Positions 49,651 through 60,639 of a stretch of 64,000 bases of DNA are shown piece after piece. Source of the DNA: Perca fluviatilis (Eukaryota; Chordata; Actinopteri; Perciformes; Percidae); contig NC_053119.1 of NCBI RefSeq assembly GCF_010015445.1, positions 24,963,883 to 25,027,882 on the forward strand. Direction: 5' to 3'. Under the pieces are notes generated by a model. That model saw nothing but the letters and a program-made list of their open reading frames with translations, was not told the origin of the DNA and made no database searches. Every line of letters begins with the position of its first letter. Position 1 is the first letter of the stretch. A program made the position numbers and the translations under genes.

Positions 49651-49945
49651 TGGCGAAAAAGTGATTCTATTTCGTATAGGTGAAGCTTATACGAAATAGA
49701 GCTGTTGCTATTGGGCTTATCCCTCGCGCATGTGCAGTCGTGAAGATTTGTGCCCTACACGGGCCCCTCTTACGTCTGCAGTTACTGTATATTACAGCTG
49801 CGAGACCATAGATCTGCTCCCGAGCTGTGAGGCGTGCCTCGACCCCATCCATGCCGGACTGTAGCTTACCCCACAGGCCAGTTCTGTGCCTGCCTGCCGA
49901 CGGGCAGACTCCTTGGCGCTTCGAGTCGAAAAAGTGAATTTACCT
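49651..49945. repeat. Direct-repeat-flanked block with loxP-like palindrome
   Basis: TGGCGAAAAAGTGATTCTAT near 49651 and GTCGAAAAAGTGAATTTAC near 49926 are similar direct repeats. Beside the first lies CTATTTCGTATA (49667-49678), a 9-base spacer and TATACGAAATAG (49688-49699), perfect inverted arms. The outer eight bases next to the spacer (TTCGTATA/TATACGAA) equal those of loxP-type arms. Function unknown. Confidence 0.6.
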
Positions 49946-50462
49946 CTTAAAGCTAAGTGTTGTCATTTGGAAAAGAACATTACATTTACGATTTGTATGA
50001 AAGACCGAGCGAGGCATGACCTTTGTGTTAAAAGAACATGTTAAGTTTCAGTAATTACTATAGTACAATTACCCACTATAATGGTAAAAAGGAATGTTGC
50101 AGCAAATTAAAGGATGTGTGTAATGTGCACTTTGCAGAAGCTCTTCGCCCAGCACCATAAACCCACACAAACACAAGTCAGAAAATCAATAAAACATAAT
50201 AACAGTAAATTTAACAGCACAATACATGCTCTTGAATTTTAATTTCTTTACCTATGTTTCCCCTTTCACTTTTAGAGTGCAGAGAAGAAGTTGAGCATTG
50301 TTGTGGTGCAGTCCCTGATAGCATACAGTAGACGCCTCACGAAGTGTTGGCTTTCTTGCCTTGGTTCCAACTTTTAGATAGCTCTTTTTAGAGTGCTTTG
50401 AGGTGAAATATTTGGTGGATTGTGTTTTTCTTTTGGGTTCCTTGTTAAAATATTATATATAT
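49946..50462. other. Stretch without supported genes
   Basis: Host flank of the Gypsy insertion, ending in an AT-rich TATATAT tract that served as target. Confidence 0.5.
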
Positions 50463-50805
50463 TGTAATGAGCTGAGTTAATGTGTCCCTGTTATTATGAG
50501 TTCATCAGTTATGCAGATGTTTACATGTTTGTGTTATGCACTAATGTTACCAGCAGAGGTCAATGTGGTTATATGAGACCTATTGGGGTGGCGATTGTCT
50601 CGCGAGACAACCCGAGTTTTCGTGATTGGGTGGTTGAGAGAGAGCCTGGGCGGGGGTTCGGGCTGTTGTTGGCGACTGAATGGATGGCGTGGTCACGGCC
50701 AACAGTGACCTGAGTTAAGCTGTGTTCCCTAAATAAATGCACCGAAGTTGCAAGCCAGTCATCGCCTCCTTATTCAACACTGCAGCACTGGGGGTGCTCG
50801 TTACA
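50463..50805 (+). repeat. 5' LTR
   Basis: It begins TGTAATGAG and ends GTTACA, a short terminal inverted repeat. It differs from the 3' LTR at three sites only, all transitions. An AATAAA at 50732-50737 is the likely polyadenylation signal when used as the 3' LTR. No obvious TATA box was seen. Confidence 0.95.
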
Positions 50806-50806
50806 C

Positions 50807-50819
50807 TGGTGTCAGAAGT
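50807..50819 (+). promoter_or_regulatory. Minus-strand primer binding site (tRNA-Leu)
   Basis: TGGTGTCAGAAGT starts two bases after the LTR. It complements 13 bases of the 3' end (CCA included) of vertebrate tRNA-Leu(CAA), as I recall that tRNA. Confidence 0.7.
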
Positions 50820-50892
50820 CTAAAGTGACAGGCTGGTTTTTTCTCCGGTGTTAGCCTAGCCAGCTAGCGGGCCTACCGAGCGGAGCCGCTGT

Positions 50893-51567
50893 TTGTACCA
50901 TCAATGGACATGCCGCACGAGAAAGGAGCAGTTAGCCTTATGCCTCACAGATGATGCACTAGCGTGCCTGTTACTGTTCAGCCCAGAGGAGAGAAATGAT
51001 TATAAGGCTCTTGTTGGAGCCCTACAGAGGTGTTTTGGACACTGTGAACAGCCCAGCCTTCTGCGCTCTGAACTGTCCAACAGACGCAGGCAGCCTGGGG
51101 AGCCCCTCCGTGTCTTAGCTAACGACATTGAAACTCTAGCCCGGAGGGCTTATGCCCACATGCCCCCTGCAGTACAGACGGAGCTTGCCAGAGACCAGTT
51201 CATTCAAGCCATAACCCCCAGGGGGCTGCGGATTCAGACCCAGCTTGCCTATCCCCGTTCCTTACAGGAGGCTTTGGAACTGGCTCTGGAAAGGGAGATT
51301 GTGGACGGCGGAGACATGGAAAACGGCCCTGGAGAGAGTGGTCCTACAGTGAGAGCCGCTGCATGCACTGACACAGCCCAAGCAAAGCCTGCATGGGCGG
51401 CTGAAATGACTGAACTGATCCGAGCTGTGTCCATGCATTCGCCACAAAGTGCCACACGCCCTCACCAACGACCCGTAGTCTGCTGGGGATGCGGACAGCC
51501 TGGCCATCTCCTCAGACAGTGCCCCAAGCATTCCAACAACCAGGGAAACGGACCAGGGAACGTATAG
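50893..51567 (+). pseudogene. Gypsy Gag, N-terminally truncated
   Basis: Gag packages the element RNA. The frame is open from 50860 but has no ATG: it enters directly within the conserved Gag region (EQLALCLTDDALACLLL) and continues through a capsid-like segment to a CCHC zinc knuckle, CWGCGQPGHLLRQC, at 51481-51522. About 100 N-terminal residues usual in such Gag proteins are missing, and only 87 bases separate the LTR from the frame, so an internal deletion near 50900 is likely. The remaining 224 codons contain no frameshift, unlike pol. Confidence 0.8.
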
Positions 51568-51682
51568 ATGGGACGGTACGGACCCCTGGCATTATGTCCC
51601 ATGACGCATCATCAGGAGGAGGAGGAGCCGTGGGAGAGGGGCTCCAATCCCCCCTGAAGCAGACGAGAACACAGAATCCACG

Positions 51683-52117
51683 ATGGTGGTGGGTTGGACT
51701 AACGCTGGGAATTTCTGCCACATTCCTGTCACCATATGTGGGGCCTCATGTACCGCCCTTGTGGACACGGGCTCCACAGCGACACTGATGCGGACAGATT
51801 TGGTTCCAGAGGGGACGCAGTTGGAGCAGACTACAGTGCAGCTGAGGACAGTGACTGGTGAGCTGGCCCCTATGCTTGGTAGGGGGAGGGTGACGTTGAA
51901 TGTGGGAGGTCGAGCTGTAAATTTTACAGTGTGGGTTGCGCAGGTGCAGGACCCTTGTATACTGGGGCTGGACTTTTTGAGGTCTGCGCGCTGCCTGCTG
52001 GATCTAGGGGAGAACACATTGACCTTCCCCGGGGGGCCCACTGTCAGAATGATACCACCTGCATTGTCCTCAAAGCCACACCCCCTGGTCGGAACAGCCG
52101 TGGAAACACTGCCATGA
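51683..52117 (+). CDS. Gypsy aspartic protease
   Basis: This pepsin-like retroviral-type protease would cleave Gag-Pol. The active-site motif ALVDTGSTATL (DTG at 51764-51772) and the later hydrophobic CILGLDFL block are both intact. It lies in the frame next to gag, about 115 bases after the gag stop, so expression would need frameshifting or re-initiation. The frame ends at 52117 before RT, where another frame takes over. Confidence 0.8.
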   Translation: MVVGWTNAGNFCHIPVTICGASCTALVDTGSTATLMRTDLVPEGTQLEQTTVQLRTVTGELAPMLGRGRVTLNVGGRAVNFTVWVAQVQDPCILGLDFLRSARCLLDLGENTLTFPGGPTVRMIPPALSSKPHPLVGTAVETLP

Positions 52118-52166
52118 CACAAAAACTCCAGACCCCAACTCCCCAATCCGCAGTGCCCTGCCTCTG

Positions 52167-53190
52167 GTGCCCCATGCCCCCGGCAATGACCAGCCCATCT
52201 CTGCACACTCCAGCTCACCTCCCCGAGCCCATGCAACTGAAGTGGAGGGGACGGACAGGTTGGCAGCAGTGAGAGAGATATGGAGACAGAATTGTGACCA
52301 ATTGGAGCAATGGCAGCAGGAGGAGCTGTGGGAGGTGTTATCTGGCTTTACAGACATTTTTGCACTATCAGACAATGAAGTGGGCCTGACACACCTGGTG
52401 CAGCACGAAATAGACACCGGGGATGCACAGCCCATCAAGACGCGCCCCCGCGCCTCCCCATGGCTCACCGTGAGGCTGCAGACAGAGCGGTGGAAGAGAT
52501 GCAAAGAGCTGGCATTATCGAACCGTCAGACAGTCCATGGGCCTCGGGAGTGGTGATGGTGTCGAAAAAAAGGAGCCCCAAGATGAGATTCTGCGTGGAC
52601 TACAGACCACTGAACAGTGTGACCAAAAAGGACGCATATCCATTACCCAGGGTCGATGAGTCACTGGACTTGGTGTCTGGCTCCTCCTGGTTCTCTTCAC
52701 TCGACCTGCGCAGCCGATACTGGCAGGTGCCACTCAGCCCTGAAGCAAGACCAAAGACTGCCTTCTGTATGGATAGGGGGTTGTGGCAGTTCCGGGTTCT
52801 CAGTTTTGGCCTGTGCAATGCCCCAGCCACCTTTGAAAGACTCATGGACCGGGTGCTGGCTGGCATTCCCCGTCAGAGATGTCAGGTGTATTTGGACGAC
52901 ATCCTGGCCCACGGGGGCTCCTTTAAAACAGCCTTGGAGTCGCTGAGGCTAGTGCTGCAGAGAGTGTCTGCTGCGGGCCTGAAATTACACCCACAAAAGT
53001 GCCGCTTCATGAGGAGGGAGGTGGAGTTTTTGGGTCACAGTCTGGGGGGAGAAGGCATCAGCACACTGGAAGAGAAAGTGCACGCAGTGAGAGACTGGCC
53101 CATACCCACGGACCAACGACAACTGAATAGCTTCCTTGGCCTGGCCTCATACTACAGGAAGTTTGTGCGAGGTTTCTCCTGCACGGGCCG
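52167..53190 (+). pseudogene. Gypsy reverse transcriptase (frameshifted)
   Basis: The first part (52167 to about 52450) holds the pre-RT segment FTDIFALSDNEVGLT and HEIDTGDAQPIKTRPR. Near 52451 one base appears lost and the frame changes, after which RT proceeds: SPWASGVVMVSKK, MRFCVDYRPLN, FSSLDLRSRYWQVPL (motif A Asp), LSFGLCNAPATFERLMD and YLDDIL (catalytic Asp pair, 52895-52900), then LKLHPQKC and VEFLGH. All catalytic residues are present. At about 53180, in a C-rich run, the frame changes again into RNase H. Confidence 0.85.
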
Positions 53191-53800
53191 CCCCCCTGTA
53201 CCACCTGCTGCGGAAGGGCAGGGGCTTCACCTGGACGCCACAGTGCCAGCAAGCCTTCAACTCCCTCCAGAAGGCACTCACAGAGGCCCCCATCCTCACC
53301 CCCCCTGACCCCATGTTGCCATTTATTCTGGACACAGACGCCAGCAACATGGGCATGGGCGCAGTGCTAGCTCAGGCAGGGCCAGAAGGAGAGAGAGTAG
53401 TGGCGTATTTCAGCAAAACCTTCAACAAGGCTGAGCGCCGCTACTGCGTCACGTGCCGAGAACTCCTCGCCATGGTGGCGGCGATAAAACACTTCAAGTA
53501 CTATCTGGGTGGCCGCCCCTTCACTGTCAGGACGGATCATTCAGCGCTTCAGTGGCTGATGTCCTTCAGAGAACCACAGGGCCAAGTTGCACGCTGGATT
53601 GAAATGCTGCAGTCCTATGTTTTCACAGTGGAACACAGGGCCGGAGCCAGTCACGCCAACGCAGATGCCCTGTCCCGCCGCCCCTGTGCCCTGGGCGGGT
53701 GCCGATACTGTGAGCGGAGAGAAGCGTGTGAGAGAGAGCTCCGTATCGAGGAGGAGACATGCCCCACGCACGAAGAGGCCGGACCAGTCTGCCGGGGAAC
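53180..53800 (+). pseudogene. Gypsy RNase H
   Basis: It removes RNA from the RNA-DNA hybrid. It reads APLYHLLRKGRGFTWT, then FILDTDASNMGMGAVLAQ (first catalytic Asp), RELLAMVAAIKHFKYYL (Glu), VRTDHSALQWL (Asp) and HRAGASHANADALSR, the usual C-terminal block. The domain is complete in one frame. At about 53800 the natural continuation moves to the next frame. Confidence 0.85.
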
Positions 53801-54810
53801 GCAGTTGGTTGATGTGGCTGATACAACAGGAGCAGGACAGAGACATACAACCAGTACGACAGTGGGTGGAAGTTGGACAGAGACCACCCTGGGAAGAGGT
53901 CACAGGGAGCTCCACTGCAACAAAAGGACTGTGGTCAGTGTTTGATGTGCTGAGAGTGAGGGATGGGGTACTGCAGAGAGCCTGGAAGGAGCCTGCCACG
54001 GGAGAGGAAAGGTGGCAGGTGATAGTCCCCAGTTCACTGAGAGACGCTGTGCTGAAAGCATCCCACGGGACCACAGGGGCAGGGCACTTTGGACTAGCCA
54101 AAACACTCCGCCGGCTTCGCCAGGGACTTTACTGGGGGCGGGCCAGACAGGACGTGGAGGACTTTTGCCGCCGCTGCGACCTCTGCGCGGCCTATAAGGG
54201 CCCCCCGGACCAGTCCCGCGCACAACTACAGCAACAGGCAGTGGGGGCTCCCATGGAAAGAGTAGCTGTGGATGTCATGGGCCCATTTCCCCGCACGGAC
54301 ACAGGCAACCGGTACGTTTTGGTCGCCATGGACTATTTTACAAAATGGCCTGAGGCATATGCAATACCAAATCAGGAAGCAGAGACAGTGGTTGACGCTC
54401 TGGTAGAGGGCATGTTCAGCAGGTTTGGGGTGGCAGAAACCATCCACAGTGACCAAGGGAGGAATTTTGAATCACAGGTCTTTGCCACCATGTGTGAGCG
54501 TATGGGCATGCATAAGACCCGGACCACAGCGCTGCACCAGGCGCAGAGGCGCCCTCGTTGAGAGGTTCAACAGGACCCTGGCAAAGCAGCTGGCAATCCT
54601 TACCGCAGAGCATCAACGTGACTGGGACGCACGCCCTGCCCCTTTGTCCTCATGGCCTACAGGTCTGCTGTTCAGGAGTCCACCTCATGCATGCCTGCCC
54701 TCCTCATGTTGGGGGAGGGAGATAAGGACACCAGTCGAGGTGGCCTTTGGCAAACACACCCCTGACTGTCTTGCCCCGGGAGAGAGTACGCCAGGAGACT
54801 CCAGGATCGG
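53800..54810 (+). pseudogene. Gypsy integrase, frameshifted
   Basis: The zinc-binding HHCC domain is seen as HGTTGAGHFG and CRRCDLC. The core follows with VAVDVMGPFP (first Asp), MDYFTKWPEAY and HSDQGRNFES (second Asp). Near 54545 the frame shifts and the third acidic residue appears in LVERFNRTL. Two further shifts (about 54640 and 54715) and another before 54811 break the remainder. All three catalytic residues exist but never in one frame. Confidence 0.85.
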
Positions 54811-55434
54811 ATGGAGTCCGCCCACATCTTTGCCCGAGACCAGCTGGAGAAAGCGGCCATGAGACAAAAAAGGAACTACGACATAAGGTCAAAGGGGAGA
54901 CACTTCCAAGCCGGAGAACTGTTTTGGGTGTACAGCCCACGTAGGAAGAAGGGATGGTGCCCCAAGTTGGACTGTCATTGGATGGGGCCCTGTCAGATCG
55001 TGGAACGGCTGGGTGAAGTAGTGTACCGAGTCCAGCTGCCGGGAAAAAGAAAGAAAGTCGCACTCCACAGAGACAGATTGGCCCCGTACAGAGGAGACTC
55101 TCTCCCTTCCCAAACGCCTGTGCGGAGGGGCGACGGCACAATAACTACATGCAGATACACACACGAGCCCTGTCAAAGCCCCGTTCCCCCTGCATATACT
55201 TCCCCAGAGACAGTGACTGACCCCCCTGTTCACACCCCTCCTTCCCCCTTCCCACCACACGCACCTTTCACTGCACGGGGGTGTAGCCCCCCCCACCAGG
55301 CAGAGGCGCCTGCGTCCCCCACTCGTCCACGGCCGCGGAGACAGAGACGTCGACCGGGCCATCTCAGAGACTTTGTGTTGTCCCTCGGGACGAGGGACTT
55401 TGTTGATGGGGAGCTGTGTAATGAGCTGAGTTAA
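54811..55434 (+). pseudogene. Gypsy integrase C-terminus (GPY/F region)
   Basis: The frame reads AHIFARDQLEKAAMRQKRNY, then GELFWVYSPRRKKGWCPKL, WMGPCQIVERLGEVVYRVQL (GPY/F-like) and HRDRLAPY. A proline-rich, basic tail (PRPRRQRRRP) follows. The stop TAA at 55432-55434 lies 16 bases inside the 3' LTR, so the coding region overlaps the LTR. Confidence 0.8.
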
Positions 55435-55759
55435 TGTGTCCCTGTTATTATGAGTTCATCAGTTATGCAGATGTTTACATGTTTGTGTTATGCACTAATG
55501 TTACCAGCAGAGGTCAATGTGGTTATATGAGACCTATTGGGGTGGCGATTGTCTCGCGAGACAACCCGAGTTTTCATGATTGGGTGGTTGAGAGAGAGCC
55601 TGGGCGGGGGTTCGGGCTGTTGTTGGCGACTGAATGGACGGCATGGTCACGGCCAACAGTGACCTGAGTTAAGCTGTGTTCCCTAAATAAATGCACCGAA
55701 GTTGCAAGCCAGTCATCGCCTCCTTATTCAACACTGCAGCACTGGGGGTGCTCGTTACA
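55417..55759 (+). repeat. 3' LTR
   Basis: Same length as the 5' LTR with three transitions between them. AATAAA lies at 55686-55691. The preceding polypurine tract is short and imperfect (GATGGGGAG). Confidence 0.95.
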
Positions 55760-55763
55760 ATAT

Positions 55764-56658
55764 TATGTCTGTCAGCATGGCTTTGTTCAATTCTCAATAC
55801 GCTGAATTACAACTTGAGAACATTATACAGTAAAATACCACTAAGGGTATTCATTTTCTCTGTCTTTGGTATTCTACCATGCAATGCTTTGCCTGCCAAG
55901 GCTGTGCTTGGAGCAAAAATGGTTTGCATTGAGGGAGTGGGAGGGCAGATGATGTTACATTTGGCAGCGGATGTGAGATTTTACACTGGTGCCACTACAG
56001 AACTCCCACCACTGCTAATCTAAAACCTTGCAGAACACCCATATTGACTCCATTAATTGTTTGTTTCCAGCAAAAATAGCAATACACCCTTCCCTGTAAT
56101 CACTTTTGACAGAATCACCATTGTTAAGGAAGATGATGTGTGACTTTCATTGCTTAAAGGGTGGGACCACTCTTGACAGTCAACCAGTGACTTGAATAAC
56201 AAGTAGTTTAGTAGGAACATGCATTCGGTACATGCGCTCTGGTAAATACAATCTACCCAAACAGTGTACACCTATATACTGCACCAACTTTGGTTGTAGC
56301 AGACGTTGGGTGATGTCTCTGTTGCTGTAGCAAGACAGAAATGGTGCATATCATAAGAGGGGTATATTGCACAGTAAATTACAAAAACAAAACCTGAACT
56401 GCAGCTGCCTGCTTGGGGCTTTTTGACCATTGACCTCAACAGACCACCACCATCTATTTGTCTTATTTCAGGAAACCAGAAAAAGAAATTGCATAAATGT
56501 AAACTGTATGAGGTACATGAGCAAAGAGTTGGAAATACACAACTTCACATCTTGTTCAAGGTGCATTAACTAGTCCAGACTACCCTGAATATGCTGCATT
56601 ATTCTGCTTGTACTTAAGGGTTTAAATGTTTGATTATTTAAACTTTAAATATTGTTAG
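55764..56658. other. Stretch without supported genes
   Basis: Host flank; nothing recognised. Confidence 0.45.
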
Positions 56659-57393
56659 TAGGGCTGACCAATCTCACAGTCCAATCTTCGAAGAGGCCCT
56701 TTTGGCTAGACATAAGGGGGTGCTCGATGTCTGATTTTACATAAAACTATCGGTTTTCTCCCAATAAGTTAATTATTTAAACATAAATATCAGCATATAG
56801 GCCTTATGCTGTAAATATAAATGTGGAAAGAAAAAAAGCGTTTAATAAATCTTTTAAAAGTGCGTGAATAAATCCAACCGCCCCATGATAGATTTAAGTT
56901 GCACTTTCCATGAGCCGTGTCCGATGGAGGAGGGATTTAAACCTTTAACTGAAAATGTCTAGGAAAAGAAAATCTAAAGTGTGGGTGCACTTTGAAATAG
57001 TAAAAGATGATCCAAAGTAAGATGCAAGTTGTGTGCCATCGCCTGATACAGGAGCACAGCCGTGGTCCAAAGTGCAGCCCATGGCATGATCCGTTTGCCC
57101 CGATAGTCACCAAATCCTGCACACCAGAACAGCAAGTTATATGCAGGGGAATTGTAAAAGAAGTGGAGAGCGCGCGCAGCAGGACAGCAGCCTTTTGCTC
57201 CATTCGAACGCTCCAAACCTCTTTCAACTAATATTCTCCACCGCTGCACCACTTATGCAATAAGAAGCTACTCTTTTTATGTCTGTGTCCTGATCAGTTG
57301 CATGTCTTCATACAAAAGCTGAATATTTCATCACCCCCACATGATTCGACGATCAGTAAGTACTATGTAAATTCTTAGTCGGGGACACCCCTA
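56659..57393 (+). mobile_element. Short hAT-like element with BED-exon relic
   Basis: The ends are TAGGGCTG and, from the other strand, TAGGGGTG. The flanking octamers ATTGTTAG (56651-56658) and ATTCTTAG (57394-57401) match at 7 of 8. Inside, ATG at 56957 opens MSRKRKSKVWVHFEIVKDDP, the start of a BED finger, then a stop. The unit is 735 bases long and has no catalytic domain. Confidence 0.65.
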
Positions 57394-57401
57394 ATTCTTA
57401 G

Positions 57402-58502
57402 TATACTGTGCATATTGCAAATAATGTTCTATTTTTAAAGTAAAGTATTTTATTACAGGTTTCATACAGAACACCATGATATTGGTTGGACAGCTCTTGG
57501 GCCCTGATCTTGACAACTTCCACATGTGGATGGTGAACTCTGATGCATTCACCAAATAAATCCAAACCTGCACCACGCTAACCGCACAAGTTAGTCTAAT
57601 CAGTTAAAATTTGCACACACACAAAAAAAGCACAGCTTAGAATAACTCCAGCCTAAGTATTAAGACACCAGTCAATTATCCAGCTGGCTTCAGCACAGGA
57701 AGGTTTTGTTTGCTAATTACTAATTGTACAAGGCTCATTTGAGAATAAAGCTTTAATTTACAGCCCAGAGAGTGAGTCATGACTTTGACTGACAAGATAT
57801 AAAGGAAATAGGCACAACAAATGTGCAACATACCTAAACAATACACAGTGAAACAATCACTGCTGTATGCATGCTTCAGGTGGGAAGTGATTATGTAAAA
57901 AAGAAAATTCAGAATGGTCAATTTCTCAAATGAAATTGCAGAAACATATATATGAGGCTCGCTGCTATGTTATCTGTTACCTATCACTGCAGCGATTCAC
58001 AACCCTATGCACAAAGACTGCATGGGTGGTTGGCACTTCATATTGAGTACAAACTTTGCAAATGCAGCCTGATGGTGAAGACAGATAGGGGTGCAGAGGG
58101 CAAGAGGGGCGCCATAAATCAACATCTATCTGAGCTGCCACATTTAGTTTGGAGTGATGTCTCCTCAGCATCCCAAAGGCACTGGATGCGGACCTCATAG
58201 CGCTTCTCCTACTCTGTGACAGTGGGCATGATTGCACGTTTCACAACAACATTTCTCAGAGAAAACATTATTTCATTTCTCTCTGTCGAGTTGTTCTTTC
58301 TTTTTTTGTTAGGAGTGGCATTGCATTAAATTTACTCATATTGACGTTTTGGCCTCAAGAGCAGCAGTATAAATTAAAGTATGTCAATATTTTACTGAGT
58401 CGACCTACTTGTTACCTTGTTAAAAATAAATAAATAATTACCCTTCCTCATTCGTCATTGTATGTAATGTTTGTATGAATTGCATTGTAAATGGTAAAAC
58501 CG
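57402..58502. other. Stretch without supported genes
   Basis: Nothing recognised. The open frames at 57952-58237 on both strands have no motif. Confidence 0.45.
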
Positions 58503-58706
58503 AAATGGTAAACGGACTATATTTATATAGCGCCTTTCTACCTTACTGGACAACATGCTTTACAATTTGCCTCTTGTTCACCCATTCACACACACATTCA
58601 TACACTGATGGTGGCAGAGCTGCCATGCAAGGCGCTAGCCTGCCCAACAGGAGCAACTTGGGGTTCAGTGTCATGCTCAAGGACACTCTGACATGTGATT
58701 AAAGGA
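58503..58706 (+). repeat. Dispersed teleost repeat
   Basis: AAATGGTAAACGGACTATAT, TATAGCGCCTTTCTACC, CACCCATTCACACACACATT and GGGTTCAGTGTCATGCTCAAG form a familiar fish interspersed repeat, recognised from memory. Class uncertain. Confidence 0.5.
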
Positions 58707-59540
58707 GAACTCTACCTCTTGAGCCACAGCCATGCACATATACAATATTGTGACAGTATGACATGAGGCAAAATTTCTGTGGACACAATCATGTTCCTTT
58801 GCCTTCCCCTAATGCACCTAATCCTATAACAACCAATCCGAGCCGAGGAGCCTCTAACGCATGCAAACTCATTTTCAACTATTATTCCGACAATGTGACA
58901 ATATTCTGAATTTGATTCAGGTCATGTAAACAGCATATTCCATTTGGATATTCCAGAATGAGGCCTTTTTCCGAATATAGTATTTTCCGATTGAGACATG
59001 TGGGATATGCAGGTGTTATTTGGGTTTTAGAGGCATTCTTTGGACATGTATACAACTCATTCGGAATATGCGTCTCAATCTGGGTTTTTACCGCAGTTTG
59101 CAACAGTTTACAGCCTGTTTACAGCTTACGGTCAGCTTTGTGTGGTGCTATGGTTGTTGTACACAAACCAACCAGCCAACAGTTCAAATGAGTTTGGTTG
59201 CGATAGAGATGCATGCTCAAAAGAAGAAAAAACCAAAGCTACTTTTAAACATTATGAAAGACTTGGATATCAACAGGTTTTTGGATATGCGCAAACATTC
59301 CAACGTCTTGTCTTTTTTGGAATAAGGGCAAAAACTGGAATATTGTGTGCATGTAAATGTAGTCAATGACAGCTTGTGAACTGCGGTCAAACTCAATTAA
59401 ATTCAAATAGTTGTAAAGCTAGGCAGTATGATCAAATATGAATCAAGATTCTGTTTCTGCATTGCCTATTCCTCACTGCAAAAGTTTTCAGAAACACATT
59501 GTAGTGTACTGATTAGCTGTAAAAGGAGAAACTTTGTGTG
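58707..59540. other. Stretch without supported genes
   Basis: Contains GGCATTCTTTGGACATG-type sequence and repeated ATTCGGAATA-like motifs between about 58900 and 59340 (TTTCCGAATAT, CATTCGGAATATG, TTTGGAATAAGG). These suggest an unrecognised repeat, but no boundaries were found. Confidence 0.4.
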
Positions 59541-59722
59541 GCCGGGTTGGCTCAGTTAGTAGCGCAGGCACGCATATACATAGTGGTTTATGCCTCGATG
59601 CAGAGGTCCAGGGTTTGAGTCTGACCTGTGACAATTTCCTGCATGTCTTCAACCCCTTTCTCACCTAGGTATCCTGTCCATTAAAGGCGGAATTGCCCAA
59701 AAAAAACAAACAAATAAAAAAA
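59541..59722 (+). mobile_element. tRNA-derived SINE
   Basis: The head GCCGGGTTGGCTCAGTTAGTAG holds an A-box (59547-59561) and GGGTTTGAGTC is the B-box (59610-59620). A body with CCTGCATGTCTTCAACCCC and an A-rich tail follow. It is the same type as the minus-strand copy at 62736. Clear flanking duplications were not found. Confidence 0.75.
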
Positions 59723-59960
59723 GGTTGTGACCTGGCCACCATTTTGAAAACTAAGCACGCCGCCAGCGGATCTTCATCAAACTTTCACACATAAACCATA
59801 ATGTTCACACTAATTACCCAAAACCAAATATAAATTACAATACACATTTGCCTAATTGATCATATACATAATCTTGCTTTAATTTTGCCCTCAGTGAATT
59901 TCCTTTGCAACAGATGGGGCCTAATACAAAAATACAGCTTATTGACTATAGTTTGTTTGT

Positions 59961-60639
59961 TTAAGGAACATGCCAACTTATTGGGAATTTAGCTTATTCA
60001 CCGTAACCCCCAGAGTAATACAAGTCCATACATACCCTTCTCATCTCCGTGCGTGCTGTAACGCTGTCTGACGGCTCCAGCATTAGCTTAGCCCAGCACA
60101 GATCCTGAAGGTAACTGGTTCCAACTAGCCTACTGCTCCGAATTGTGACAAAAGTGACAAAATAACGCCAACATGTTCCTATTTACATGTTGTGATTTGT
60201 AGAGTCACAGCGTGTACAAAAAACAACATGAGACACAGCCATCTTCTAACAGTAAACAAACTGGGAACTATATTCTCAGACAGGCTTGCTGCGAGCATAT
60301 CACTCTGCCCAAGTACTATATTCTTCCGCCTGAGAATATAGTTCCCGGTTTGTTTACGGTTAGAAGGCTGTGTCTCATGTTACGTTGTATTTTTGCACAC
60401 GTCGTCCTCACAAATCACAACATGTAAATAAGGCTATAACATGTTGGCATTATTCCTAATCGCAGCAGTAGGATTACTGGAACCAGTCACCTGCATGTTC
60501 TGTGATGGGCTGATGCCGCTGGAGCCGTCAGACAGCTTTACAGCACGCACGGAGATGAGAAGGGTATGTATCGACATGTCTAACTCTGGGGGTTATGGTG
60601 AATAAGCTAAATTCCCAATAAGTCGGCGTGTTCCTTTAA
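59961..60639. mobile_element. 679-base foldback MITE
   Basis: The left arm (59961 to about 60279) and right arm (about 60330 to 60639) are long inverted copies around a loop of about 50 bases. They share, for example, CATACCCTTCTCATCTCCGT, GCTGTCTGACGGCTCCAGC and GGGAACTATATTCTCAG. Left TTAAGGAAC and right GTTCCTTTAA suggest TTAA targets with one A lost. No coding capacity. Confidence 0.85.

Larger units (their letters stand above)
50459..55763 (+). mobile_element. Ty3/Gypsy LTR retrotransposon, full length but defective
   Basis: Two 343-base LTRs (TG...CA) flank a tRNA-Leu-type primer site, gag, protease, reverse transcriptase, RNase H and integrase in the order that defines Ty3/Gypsy. ATAT is duplicated on both sides (50459-50462 and 55760-55763). 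The target is itself an AT repeat, so the duplication is suggestive. There is no env-like frame and no chromodomain was recognised. The pol region needs at least six frame changes. Confidence 0.93.

Noticed and set aside
50480..50713. 77-codon frame, repeated at 55434-55667
   Set aside because: Lies wholly in the LTRs and shows no motif; it is duplicated because the LTR is.
51592..54860. Minus-strand frames across the Gypsy element
   Set aside because: Antisense of gag and pol, with no family motif.
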